Positions 43,284-51,247 of a stretch of DNA of 64,000 bases are shown here, in pieces. Both the position numbers and the translations under genes were made by a program. The notes below the pieces were generated by a model. The model had not been told where the DNA came from. It saw nothing but the letters and a program-made list of their open reading frames with translations, and made no database searches. The number at the start of each line of letters is the position of its first letter. The first letter of the stretch is position 1. Source of the stretch: Parafrankia sp041008525 (GTDB lineage Bacteria > Actinomycetota > Actinomycetes > Frankiales > Frankiaceae); the NCBI RefSeq assembly GCF_041008525.1, contig NZ_JBFLUG010000014.1, positions 1-64,000 on the forward strand, in the 5' to 3' direction.

Positions 43284-44513
43284 ATGGACAACGGTATGGC
43301 GTCTTTCCGGCCGCAGCCCGGACACATCACGGGCAGGTTCCGCGGCCCCTTCGTGCGGTGGCCTCGTGCCACGGACGCCGGGCTCGCGCTCACGTCGTTC
43401 CTCATGACTGTGTTCGTGGTGGACGGGCCGGGCGACACAATGTCCGTCCGGCCGGTTGACGATGTCCCGGTCCTCACACTGTTGGTCTGCGCTGTGACCA
43501 GCCCGGCGGTCTACTGGCGCCGACGAGCGCCCCTGGCTGTGCTCGGCCTGGCACTGACCGGCTGGGTCGTGCTTCTCGGCAGTGGCCTTCTCGGCAGTGG
43601 CAACACGCCACCTGCCTGGGCCACGATCATCGGTCTCTACGCCGCGGGCCGCTACGCCACCGGGGACTGGAAGGGAGCCGCGGGCGTCGCCGCGGCCGTC
43701 GTTCTGGTCAGCGCGGACGGCCTGGACGATCCGGGCCCGTGGTGGCAGGTGCTCGTCTTCGGCGGCCTGGTCATGTCCGGGGCGTGGTATATCGGCAGCC
43801 GTGTACAGCTGCGGCAGGATCGCGCGGCCCAGCAACGCCGGGAACGCGCGGCCGAGACCCGCCGGATCGTCGCGGAGGAACGGACCCGGATCGCGCGGGA
43901 GCTGCATGATGTCGTCGCCCATCGGGTCAGCCTCATGACGGTGCAGGCGAGCGGAGCCCGGGCTGTCGCGACCGAGGACCCGCAGGCCGCTCTGCAGGCG
44001 ATGGGAGCGGTGGAAGAGGCGGGGCGGCAGGCCCTCGACGAGCTGCGCCACCTGCTCGGCGTCCTGCGGCCGGAGGCCGATCCCGATGAGCTGGGTCCCC
44101 AGCCCGGCCTCGCCGACCTGCCCCGGCTCGCCGAGCAGATCCGCCGAGCGGGGGTGGGCGTGCGGCTGGTGACGGCCGCGCTGCCGGCGGGGCTTCCGGC
44201 ACGCACAGATCTGTTCGCCTACCGGATCATCCAGGAGGCTCTCACCAACGTGCTCAAGCATGCCGGCCCCGGAACCCCGGCCGAGGTGCGGCTGTGCGTC
44301 GGCCGGAAGGAGATCGCCATCGAGATCCACGACCAGGGCGGCGGCACCTCGGCCTCCGGGGCGGGAGACACCGTCAGGAGGTCAGGAGGTCACGGGATCA
44401 TCGGGATGCGGGAGCGAGCGCTGCTGCTTGGCGGGAGCCTCGACGCGGAACCCTGCGAGGGCGGAGGGTTCCGCGTCATCGCCCACCTGCCGATCGGAGG
44501 AAAGCCCGCATGA
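43284..44513 (+). CDS. Sensor histidine kinase, NarL/DesK type
   Basis: The 409-residue protein has four to six N-terminal transmembrane helices (residues about 30-170). A coiled linker leads to the HisKA_3 site ERTRIARELHDVVAHRVSLM (phosphoacceptor His), followed by an ATPase with IIQEALTNVLKHA and GHGIIGMRERALLLGGSL. The stop overlaps the response regulator start as ATGA. It likely senses membrane or envelope stress and signals to the regulator; the MMPL exporter is the obvious target. Confidence 0.95.
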   Translation: MDNGMASFRPQPGHITGRFRGPFVRWPRATDAGLALTSFLMTVFVVDGPGDTMSVRPVDDVPVLTLLVCAVTSPAVYWRRRAPLAVLGLALTGWVVLLGSGLLGSGNTPPAWATIIGLYAAGRYATGDWKGAAGVAAAVVLVSADGLDDPGPWWQVLVFGGLVMSGAWYIGSRVQLRQDRAAQQRRERAAETRRIVAEERTRIARELHDVVAHRVSLMTVQASGARAVATEDPQAALQAMGAVEEAGRQALDELRHLLGVLRPEADPDELGPQPGLADLPRLAEQIRRAGVGVRLVTAALPAGLPARTDLFAYRIIQEALTNVLKHAGPGTPAEVRLCVGRKEIAIEIHDQGGGTSASGAGDTVRRSGGHGIIGMRERALLLGGSLDAEPCEGGGFRVIAHLPIGGKPA

Positions 44514-45187
44514 GTATCCGGGTGGTCATCGTCGATGACCAGGCCCTGGTCCGTGGGGGGCTGGCGATGGTCCTGCGGGTACACGGCGACATCGACGTCG
44601 TGGCCGAGGCCGGGACCGGCGTGGAAGCGATCGAGGCGGCGCGCCAGCACCGTCCCGACGTGATCCTGATGGATATTCGGATGCCGGAGATGGACGGCCT
44701 CGAAGCGACGTCGAGAATCCTCGGTGAGGCGGACTGGGATGTGCGGGTGCTCATCCTCACCACCTTCGACCCGGACGAGTACGTCTACGCGGCGCTGCGG
44801 GCCGGAGCGAGCGCCTTCGTGCTCAAGGACATTCCCGCCGAGCAGCTCGCCGACGCCGTTCGCACCGTCGCTGACGGCGGTGCGCTGCTGGCACCGTCGA
44901 TCACGCGGCGCCTGATCGGGCGGTTCGCCGAGCGGCGGCCGGTGAGCCCGGCCGTCACACGCCGGGTGGAGCGCCTCACCAGCCGGGAACAGGACGTCGT
45001 CATCGCGGTCGCGCGAGGGTCCAGCAATCCGGAGATCGCCAGGGAGCTCTTCATCGGGCCTGCCACGGTCAAGTCACATGTGTCGAGCATCCTCACCAAG
45101 CTCGGGCTGCGTGACCGTACCCAGATCGTGGTCTTCGCCTACGAGAGCGGACTGGTCGAGGCCGGCGATCGCGACATCGGCCGGTGA
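44510..45187 (+). CDS. NarL/LuxR-type response regulator
   Basis: The 225-residue protein has a receiver domain with acidic pocket VDDQ and phosphoacceptor Asp55 in VILMDIRMPEMDG, a switch region LTTFDPDEYVYAAL, and the lysine in FVLKDIP. The LuxR HTH is at 158-220 (LTSREQDVVIAVARGSSNPEIARELFIGPATVKSHVSSILTKL). It pairs with the upstream kinase. GGAGG precedes the ATG. Confidence 0.96.
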   Translation: MSIRVVIVDDQALVRGGLAMVLRVHGDIDVVAEAGTGVEAIEAARQHRPDVILMDIRMPEMDGLEATSRILGEADWDVRVLILTTFDPDEYVYAALRAGASAFVLKDIPAEQLADAVRTVADGGALLAPSITRRLIGRFAERRPVSPAVTRRVERLTSREQDVVIAVARGSSNPEIARELFIGPATVKSHVSSILTKLGLRDRTQIVVFAYESGLVEAGDRDIGR

Positions 45188-45206
45188 GCCCGCGTGGGTG
45201 GACGCC

Positions 45207-45232
45207 GGACCGGGCCGAGCTCGACCCGGTCC
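45207..45232. terminator. Bidirectional hairpin terminator
   Basis: GGACCGGG (45207-45214) and CCCGGTCC (45225-45232) form an eight-base stem with a ten-base loop between the convergent response regulator and kinase genes. No T-tract. Confidence 0.55.
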
Positions 45233-45249
45233 AGGCTCCCCGCCCCGGC

Positions 45250-46881
45250 TCAGCCCGCGAGCACCCGAATGCCACAGGACGGCTCCGCGAGGTAGACCTG
45301 GTCGGGCTGGCCGGCGTTCAGCGTGACCTGGTTCTCGTTGGTCGAGGCGGTCGCGAAGTCGAGCATGCGGCCGTCGCTCAGCGCGTGCAGCGCGAGCTCG
45401 CACTCGTCTCCGCCGTTGAAGTCGACGACCTCGACCTGAACGGTGCCCTCGGTGTGGAACGCCTCGGTGTCGCCCACGGACGACTCCTGCGCGAACGGCA
45501 GCCCGGTGTCGCCTGTCGTCCGCAGGCCCTGGACCTCGCACTGCTCGTTGTTGACGTCGAAACGGAACTCGCCGGTCTGGGCGACCTGGTAGGTCGTCGT
45601 GCCCCACAGCTCGGACAGCGTCCGGCTCTCCCCGGTGGTGACGTCCGTGACGACGATCGTGCAGCCGCCGGACCCGTCGCTGTCGCCGTCGATCCGGTTG
45701 TCGATGCGCAGCCGCCACGGGGCGTCCGCGCTGAAGGTACCGGCCTCGAGGTCGGACGACGACGAGGAGGAGGCAGACGAGCCTCCGTCATCGTCGCCGC
45801 CACCCTGCAGCGACAGCACCACGGCCGCGGCGACGGCGGCCCCGGCGACGATGCTGGCCACGCCCACGAGCGCCGCGATCCGTGCCCTGCTTCTCCGGCC
45901 GCGCCCCCCGCTGCCGGGGGAGCTACCCGCCCCCGCGGCGCTCCCGGTGCCCCGACCGGCACCGGCGGGTGCGACCGTCGCGGACCAGGGCGGGGTCGGC
46001 GGCAGCGCGGACGAGGTCTGCAGCTGGCGCGTGGCCAGGCCGGGCTCACCCTCGGGGAGGGCGCCGACCAGGGCGGTGAGCAGATCGACAGCCGTCGGCC
46101 GACCGGCGGGATCGCGCGCCAGTGAGCTCGTCACCGGCCCGTGCAGAGGCGCGGCGAGCGCGCCGAGGTCGATGGTGGGCTCGGCGAGGAGAACCCGGTG
46201 CAGGACGGCCGGCGCGGGGCCGGAGCCGAACGGCGGCTCACCGGTGGCGGCGAAGCACAGGATGGCGCCCCAGGCGAACACGTCCGTCGCCGGTGTCGCG
46301 TCCTGACCGGAGACCTGTTCCGGCGAGTGCCAGCCGGGGGTGCCGACGAACTGGCCGCTGACGGTCAGCGCCGCGGCGTCGGCGGCCGCCGCGATGCCGA
46401 AGTCGATGACCTTGGGCCCGTGCGGCGTCCACAGCACGTTCGACGGCTTGAGATCCCGGTGGATCAGCCCGCTCGCGTGAATGGAGAGCAGCGCCTCCGC
46501 GAGGCCGGTGGCGAGGGTGATCTGGTCGTCCTCACCGAGCCTGCCGACGGTGCGGATGTGCGTGGCCAGGTTCGGCGCGTCGACGAACTCGGTGGCCAGC
46601 CAGGGCCGGTCGGCGTCCAGTTCGAAGTCGACCAGGCGGACGGTGCGGGTTCCACCGACCCGGAAACACGCCTGGACCTCACGCTGGAACCGGCGCCGGA
46701 AATCGGGATCGTCGGCGAGTTCCTCGCGGACGAGCTTGACGGCCACCTTGCCGAACGGCCCGTCCGCGAGGTAGACGACCCCCATGCCGCCGCTGCCGAG
46801 GCGGCCGATGACCCGGTGCCGCCCGAGCGTGGTCGGCTCACCGGGCCGTGGCGGCTGGATTCGTGCGTCGGTCGTGTCCAC
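45250..46881 (-). CDS. Membrane-anchored Ser/Thr protein kinase (PknD/B-like)
   Basis: The 543-residue protein has a cytoplasmic kinase domain at about 20-280: glycine loop LGSGGMGVVYLA, VAVKLVREE (lysine), HRDLKPSNVLW (catalytic loop), DFGIA, and GTPGWHSPEQ. A Gly/Ser/Pro linker leads to one transmembrane helix near residue 340, then an Asp/Ser-rich spacer and an extracytoplasmic domain of about 150 residues of unknown fold with paired cysteines (CTIVV, CEVQG, CELAL, CGIRV). The external domain probably senses a ligand. GTG start with GGGGAG upstream. Confidence 0.95.
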   Translation of the reverse strand: MDTTDARIQPPRPGEPTTLGRHRVIGRLGSGGMGVVYLADGPFGKVAVKLVREELADDPDFRRRFQREVQACFRVGGTRTVRLVDFELDADRPWLATEFVDAPNLATHIRTVGRLGEDDQITLATGLAEALLSIHASGLIHRDLKPSNVLWTPHGPKVIDFGIAAAADAAALTVSGQFVGTPGWHSPEQVSGQDATPATDVFAWGAILCFAATGEPPFGSGPAPAVLHRVLLAEPTIDLGALAAPLHGPVTSSLARDPAGRPTAVDLLTALVGALPEGEPGLATRQLQTSSALPPTPPWSATVAPAGAGRGTGSAAGAGSSPGSGGRGRRSRARIAALVGVASIVAGAAVAAAVVLSLQGGGDDDGGSSASSSSSSDLEAGTFSADAPWRLRIDNRIDGDSDGSGGCTIVVTDVTTGESRTLSELWGTTTYQVAQTGEFRFDVNNEQCEVQGLRTTGDTGLPFAQESSVGDTEAFHTEGTVQVEVVDFNGGDECELALHALSDGRMLDFATASTNENQVTLNAGQPDQVYLAEPSCGIRVLAG

Positions 46882-47054
46882 GCTCGTTCGAACTCCCCCT
46901 GGTTACAGACCGTGTCGCGGCATTGTCCGGAGCCCGGGTCCAGGAATGCGCCCTGGACTCGGGCACCAGGCATGTTCAGGCAACACTGCCGACGATCGGC
47001 GGGTCCCGCAACCCCCCGGCGGCGCCAGGAAAGAAGCTGGTCGATGCGCCAGGC

Positions 47055-48266
47055 TCAGGCGGACTGGCCGAGCTGGAGTGGCAGGGCGACGAGCGAGCGG
47101 ATCGTGGTCGTGAAGGTGGGCTCGAAACCCTCCGGCACACGGTAGTCGGGGATGCGCGCGAGCCATTCACGCAGTGCGATGCGCAGCTCCAGGCGCGCCA
47201 GGTGCGAGCCCAGGCAACGGTGCGGGCCCCGCCCGAACGCGATGTGCCGGTTCGGCTCGCGGTCGAACCGGACGACATCCGGGTCGGGGATCTCCTCCTC
47301 GTCGGTGTTCGCGGAACCGAGCAGACCGGTGACGACCTGGCCCTTGCTCACCGGGCAGCCGGCGATCTCGGTGTCCTGGGTGGCGAAACGCGCCACCATC
47401 ATCACGGGCGACTCCCAGCGGAGCAGCTCCTCGACGGCACCGGGGATCAGTGCGGGGTTGTCCACCAGCGACTGCCGCCGCTCGGGGTGCAGCGCGAGGT
47501 GCAGCATCATGCAGTCCAGCGAGGCGGAGACGGTGTCGAGGCCGGCGACCAGGAACAGGAAACAGATATCGAGGATGTCCTCGTGGGACAGTCGGGCGCC
47601 GTCGACCTCGGTCTCCAGGAAGCGGCTGACAATGTCGTCGCCCGGGCTGGCACGCCGGTCCGCGATCACGGCGTCGAAGTACTCGTAGATGGCCGTGGCG
47701 GTCTTCTTGAGCAGGGCGACCGAGTCCTCGTGCCCGCGGGGCTGGCCGGTGATCGCCTCGGGGCGGATGAAACCGTCCTTGAACTCCAGGAAGGTGGGGA
47801 GCTGGTCGAGGGGCAGCCCGAGCAGCGAGAGGAAGACCTGGGACGGGAAGCGCACGGAGAAACGATCGACGAAGTCGACCTCCCGCTCGGCGGCTATCGT
47901 GTCGACGAGCCCGCGGGCCAGCTCGGTGATCGGCCCTTCCATCTGCTTCATCCGCTGCGGCGAGAACAACGGGTCGAGGATCTTGCGGTAGTCGCGATGC
48001 CTCGGCGGGTCGATCTGCAGCGGGATCAGGGGCCGCTCGGTGCCGGTCTGCGTCGTGGCGACTCCGGAGGAGAAGACCGCGGGGTTGGTGAGCAGGGCCG
48101 CGATGTCGGCGCTGCGGGTGAGCAGCACGCCACGGGTGCCCAGCGGGAGCGCCCCCTTGGCGCGTAACGCGGGAAAGATCGCCTGCGGGGCGGTCAGGAA
48201 CGCCGGGTTCTCCATCGGATTCGATCCCTGCGATGCCGCGTCGGACGACGCGCTGCCCATGGACAT
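47055..48266 (-). CDS. Cytochrome P450 monooxygenase
   Basis: The 403-residue haem enzyme has the I-helix motif LVAGLDTVSASL and the haem-binding loop FGRGPHRCLGSHLARLE with the thiolate ligand at Cys351. It is soluble, of bacterial class I, needing a ferredoxin partner not found adjacent. AGGAGG precedes the ATG. It is transcribed leftward from the promoter region at 48303-48329, which contains the AT-rich motif shared with 4895-4918. Substrate is unknown. Confidence 0.96.
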   Translation of the reverse strand: MSMGSASSDAASQGSNPMENPAFLTAPQAIFPALRAKGALPLGTRGVLLTRSADIAALLTNPAVFSSGVATTQTGTERPLIPLQIDPPRHRDYRKILDPLFSPQRMKQMEGPITELARGLVDTIAAEREVDFVDRFSVRFPSQVFLSLLGLPLDQLPTFLEFKDGFIRPEAITGQPRGHEDSVALLKKTATAIYEYFDAVIADRRASPGDDIVSRFLETEVDGARLSHEDILDICFLFLVAGLDTVSASLDCMMLHLALHPERRQSLVDNPALIPGAVEELLRWESPVMMVARFATQDTEIAGCPVSKGQVVTGLLGSANTDEEEIPDPDVVRFDREPNRHIAFGRGPHRCLGSHLARLELRIALREWLARIPDYRVPEGFEPTFTTTIRSLVALPLQLGQSA

Positions 48267-48302
48267 GGTTGGCCTCCTGTCACTGCCTACAAGGCCCCAA
48301 AA

Positions 48303-48329
48303 ATTATACTAAGTTCAAAATTGAGACAA
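48303..48329 (-). promoter_or_regulatory. P450 promoter region containing the shared AT-rich motif, copy 2
   Basis: On the minus strand TTGTCT (48329-48324) and TATAAT (48308-48303) with a 15-base spacer make a plausible promoter about 37 bases before the P450 start. On the plus strand the same bases read TTATACT, AA, GTTCAAAATTGAGAC (48304-48327), which match the site at 4895-4918 at 20 of 24 positions. The combination suggests a common regulator acting at the promoter. Confidence 0.5.
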
Positions 48330-48563
48330 CCCCTGACCACGACCCCTGACCGCGACGTCCAAACAGGTTCCCCGCGTCGGGGTGTTCGTGCGGGCGAGAG
48401 CGATCCGCCAAATCGTGTGGATGATGACGCGGCCGGGGCCCCGTGATGAAACCGCTGGTCAACGGACCGGCATGCGCGGGGGGCGAAACGGAACCGCAGG
48501 TCGCCGCGTCGTGCTGCCAGCCACCCGGACCCAGAGCTGCGGGGAGCAGAGCGATCGCGGCAC

Positions 48564-48579
48564 TACACTTGGACAGTGT
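48564..48579 (+). promoter_or_regulatory. -10 box and dyad at the start of the membrane-protein gene
   Basis: TACACT at 48564-48569 resembles a -10 box ending eight bases before the GTG at 48578, a spacing suiting a leaderless transcript. ACACT-N5-AGTGT (48565-48579) overlaps it as a dyad. BlaI/CopY-type regulators bind ACA...TGT-type dyads, and one is encoded downstream. No -35 box is convincing. Confidence 0.4.
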
Positions 48580-49408
48580 GATCGATGGGCCGTCGGCGGA
48601 GATCGTCTCTTCGCGCGGCCCGTCGACACCGCCCCCGGCCGCCGCGGCGCGCATGCATGCGGCAGCAGCCGCCACGGTGCCAGGAAACTCCGGCGTGCTA
48701 CCGGCCGCTGCGGGCACCGGGAAACCCCCGGTATGGGCCGGCGGGCGGTCCGGCCGTGCCACCCGTGCCGCTGTGTTCGCCTGCCTGACGGTCGGTCTCT
48801 CGGTTGCCGCGCACCGGGCGTCCGGTGGCATGACGCCTTCGCTGCCCGTCAGCGTCATGGGCCTGCTGCTGACCTGCCGGGTCGGCTGGGGTGTCGCCGC
48901 CACCCGGGTCTCGTTGGCACGGCTGGTCGCCCTCGTGTTCGGAGTGCAGGCGGGCCTGCACCTCGCTTTCGCGATGAGCGCACCCGGCGGTCAGCACGGC
49001 GGCCCGTTGGCTGCCGGGCACCCGCCTCCCGGCCCGGTCACCGGCGAAGGAGTGCACCTGCTGGCGGGCGGCGTGTCCGCCCTGGCCGGGCACAGCCTCG
49101 CGACTCTCTGCCTGGCGGTATGGCTGGCCGCGGGCGAACGGCTGGTGTGGCGGGTCGCGAGCCGGGCCGCCACGGCCGTGCGGCGGGCGGCCGGTCGGCT
49201 GCGGCGTCGCCGCGCGCGCCTGGTGCCACCGGCCGTCCGGCTGCTGCTCAGACTGCCACCCTGCTCGGGGGCGGCGCGGCTGCTGCCGCTTCGCCATGTG
49301 ATGCCGCGCCGCGGGCCGCCCCGGCACCGCGCCGAGCTGGTACCGGTCGTGCGGTTCGCCCCCGGTGTTCTCAGGGTGAACCCGCCGGTCGCGGTACCGG
49401 GGCACTGA
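48578..49408 (+). CDS. Putative multi-helix membrane protein
   Basis: The product of about 276 residues starts with a short cytoplasmic segment, then hydrophobic helices near residues 65-85, 92-112, 118-140 and 175-198 (RAAVFACLTVGLSVAAHRAS, LARLVALVFGVQAGLHLAFA, GEGVHLLAGGVSALAGHSLATLCLAVWLA). A long Arg-rich tail follows. Histidines near the helices (AHR, GLHLAF, GQHGG, GEGVHLL, AGHSL) could bind metal. Its start is uncertain (GTG 48578 or ATG 48650). With the CopY-like regulator downstream it may be a copper-handling membrane protein, but this is inference. It is not a family I can name. Confidence 0.6.
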   Translation: MIDGPSAEIVSSRGPSTPPPAAAARMHAAAAATVPGNSGVLPAAAGTGKPPVWAGGRSGRATRAAVFACLTVGLSVAAHRASGGMTPSLPVSVMGLLLTCRVGWGVAATRVSLARLVALVFGVQAGLHLAFAMSAPGGQHGGPLAAGHPPPGPVTGEGVHLLAGGVSALAGHSLATLCLAVWLAAGERLVWRVASRAATAVRRAAGRLRRRRARLVPPAVRLLLRLPPCSGAARLLPLRHVMPRRGPPRHRAELVPVVRFAPGVLRVNPPVAVPGH

Positions 49409-49692
49409 CCCCCGAGGCTGTCGGCCGTCAGGGGCCTCTGGCCTTCTCTGGCCCATCTCGCCTCTGGCCCATCTCGCCCAGCCGGTCCGCCGGGCCGTCG
49501 CGCCGCTGCGTGTCGGCTGCGCGGCCGGCGTGACCGCATCGAGCGTGAGCGGAGGCGGCGTAGCCCGCCCCCGCATCCACCCTGTCGGCAACTGCGGCCA
49601 GTCGTGCGGTGCCCGGGCACCGTCCCCTGCCGGCGGCTGGCCGCCGCCCGACCCGGTCCACCTCTGGTGGACCATGGCGTTTGGGAGCCACC

Positions 49693-50166
49693 ATGAGCCA
49701 GGAAACGCACCCCACTGGTCATTCCGTCGGTTCGCGTCCCGCGCCGACACATCCCGTACACCCGGCACACCCCGTACACCCGGCACAGCCGCCGGCAGCG
49801 GCGGGGGGCGCGCCGAACCGGCGTGCCTCCGGCGAGCTGGAGCGGGAGGTCCTCAACCTGCTCTGGTCCGCGGACGAGCCACTCATGCCGTTCCAGGTGC
49901 AGCAGCGCCTCGGCGGCGGCCTCGCGCAGAGCACGGTTGCCACCACCCTGCTGCGGCTGATGGACAAGGGGCTCGCCGACCGCGCCCCCCGAGGAAAGGG
50001 CTTCGGCTACCGGGCGCTGCGGCGCGCCGAGGACCACGCGGCGGTACAGATGGTCGCGCTGGTCCGCCGGGGCGAGAATCCGGATGACGTCCTGCGCTGC
50101 TTCGCCAGCCAGCTGCCCGCTGGCTATCAGCGGGTGCTCCGCGAGGCGCTGACCGTCTCCGGCTGA
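49693..50166 (+). CDS. BlaI/MecI/CopY family transcriptional regulator
   Basis: The 157-residue protein has a His/Pro-rich N-terminus (HPVHPAHPVHPAQP) and a BlaI-type winged helix: LEREVLNLLWSADEPLMPFQVQQRLGGGLAQSTVATTLLRLMDKGLADRAPRGKGFGYRAL. It ends with a dimerisation segment. BlaI/CopY repressors respond to beta-lactams or copper. The His-rich start might bind metal. GGGAG precedes the ATG. A perfect hairpin terminator lies 79 bases after it. It follows the membrane-protein gene and may control it. Confidence 0.88.
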   Translation: MSQETHPTGHSVGSRPAPTHPVHPAHPVHPAQPPAAAGGAPNRRASGELEREVLNLLWSADEPLMPFQVQQRLGGGLAQSTVATTLLRLMDKGLADRAPRGKGFGYRALRRAEDHAAVQMVALVRRGENPDDVLRCFASQLPAGYQRVLREALTVSG

Positions 50167-50189
50167 CCGTCTCCGGCTGACCGTCTCCG
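50148..50189. repeat. Tandem repeat of a 14-base unit, 3 copies
   Basis: GCTGACCGTCTCCG is repeated three times across the stop codon of the BlaI-type gene. The stop lies in the first two copies, so slippage here would alter only the 3' end. Confidence 0.85.
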
Positions 50190-50244
50190 GCTCACCGCGG
50201 GGCAGTCCGGGCCGATCGAGCGCCGACGGCTGCCCGTTACCTGG

Positions 50245-50288
50245 CGTGGGTGGGACGTCAGGCCCCCCGACCTGACGTCCCACCCACG
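50245..50288. terminator. Perfect 18-base-stem hairpin terminator
   Basis: CGTGGGTGGGACGTCAGG (50245-50262) and its exact reverse complement (50271-50288) are separated by CCCCCCGA. The hairpin is between the convergent BlaI-type and exported-protein genes and should stop transcription from both. Confidence 0.8.
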
Positions 50289-50397
50289 GGCCTGATTCCG
50301 GGCGCGGCGGCGGCTGTTCACCTCGCCGTGCGTCGCCCGGGAATGGCTGACAGCGATGCCGTGGCCGGTGTGTGGCGGCGGGACGGCTCACCTGCTG

Positions 50398-50859
50398 TCA
50401 GTCGAACGTGGCGAGCTCGTCCAGCAGATCCGCGGCGCCGCGCAGGCTCTGGGCGACCTGGCGCAACCGCAGGGCGCGGAGGTCCGTGGCCTTCGCCGTG
50501 ACCTCCGGTCCGGTCAGGGCCTCCAGAGCGAAGCTCGCCAGCAGCGCCGGATGAACGGCCAGGGGCACCTCGGCGTGCCCGGCCCGGGCGTCGGCGGCCA
50601 GGGTTCTGATCTCCTCGGCCAGCTGATGGGCGAGGAGATGCACCGATGTCATCCGGTCCGCGTCGTCGCGAGATCCGCAGGTGTGGGCCGCACTGGCGTG
50701 GGCCACGCCAGCCTGGGTCGGCCACCGCCGGGCGGGATTCGCCTCCTGAGGCAGATCGACGACCGCTGCCGCTGCGGGATCCGGCGGCACGGTACCCACG
50801 GCCGCGAGGCTCAGTGCCGCGGTGGCCACGTCTCTCGGGCTCCGGCGTGTCTTTGGCAT
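50398..50859 (-). CDS. Small exported protein of unknown function
   Basis: The 153-residue product starts MPKTRRSPRDVATAALSLAAVG, a plausible signal with alanines and valines up to about residue 34. The mature part is largely helical (LLAHQLAEEIRTLAADARAG, LRLRQVAQSLRGAADLLDELATFD). No family is recognised. GGGGAAAAG precedes the ATG at 50859. It is divergent from the HTH-WD40 gene. A longer frame from 51198 is not supported. Confidence 0.65.
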   Translation of the reverse strand: MPKTRRSPRDVATAALSLAAVGTVPPDPAAAAVVDLPQEANPARRWPTQAGVAHASAAHTCGSRDDADRMTSVHLLAHQLAEEIRTLAADARAGHAEVPLAVHPALLASFALEALTGPEVTAKATDLRALRLRQVAQSLRGAADLLDELATFD

Positions 50860-51247
50860 CTTTTCCCCGTTGTCGTGGACGCGTCTGATCCGCAGGCGCA
50901 TAGGGCGAGATGCGCCGGGCCGTCTACCCCAGGAGCCCGGCAGGATCCTGTGTCGGGTCGACGCCCCGGACAACACCAGTAAAACTTCTGCCGGTTCCTG
51001 CCAGAGGATATCGGGGCAGCTGCCGGGAATTGCGGGTGCCGGCGGTCCGGCGGCATCTTTCGCCAGCCTGGCAGCCCGCCGTGTGGCCGGCAACCGCTCC
51101 GGCGCAGTGTGGGACGGTGGGACAAATGATTGGCCCTGACCTGCTGTAACATAGCCCGCTGGGACGCGGAGCGGGTCGGCGCGAGCTGGCGGTGACAAGC
51201 GGTTCGTGGTCCGACACGGGGTGCATACCGGGTGGAGGTCTGCGCGG
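50860..51247. other. Divergent intergenic region
   Basis: These 388 bases separate the small exported-protein and HTH-WD40 genes. A moderately AT-rich part near 50985-51010 and 51115-51150 could hold promoters. No gene or clear palindrome was found. Confidence 0.4.
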
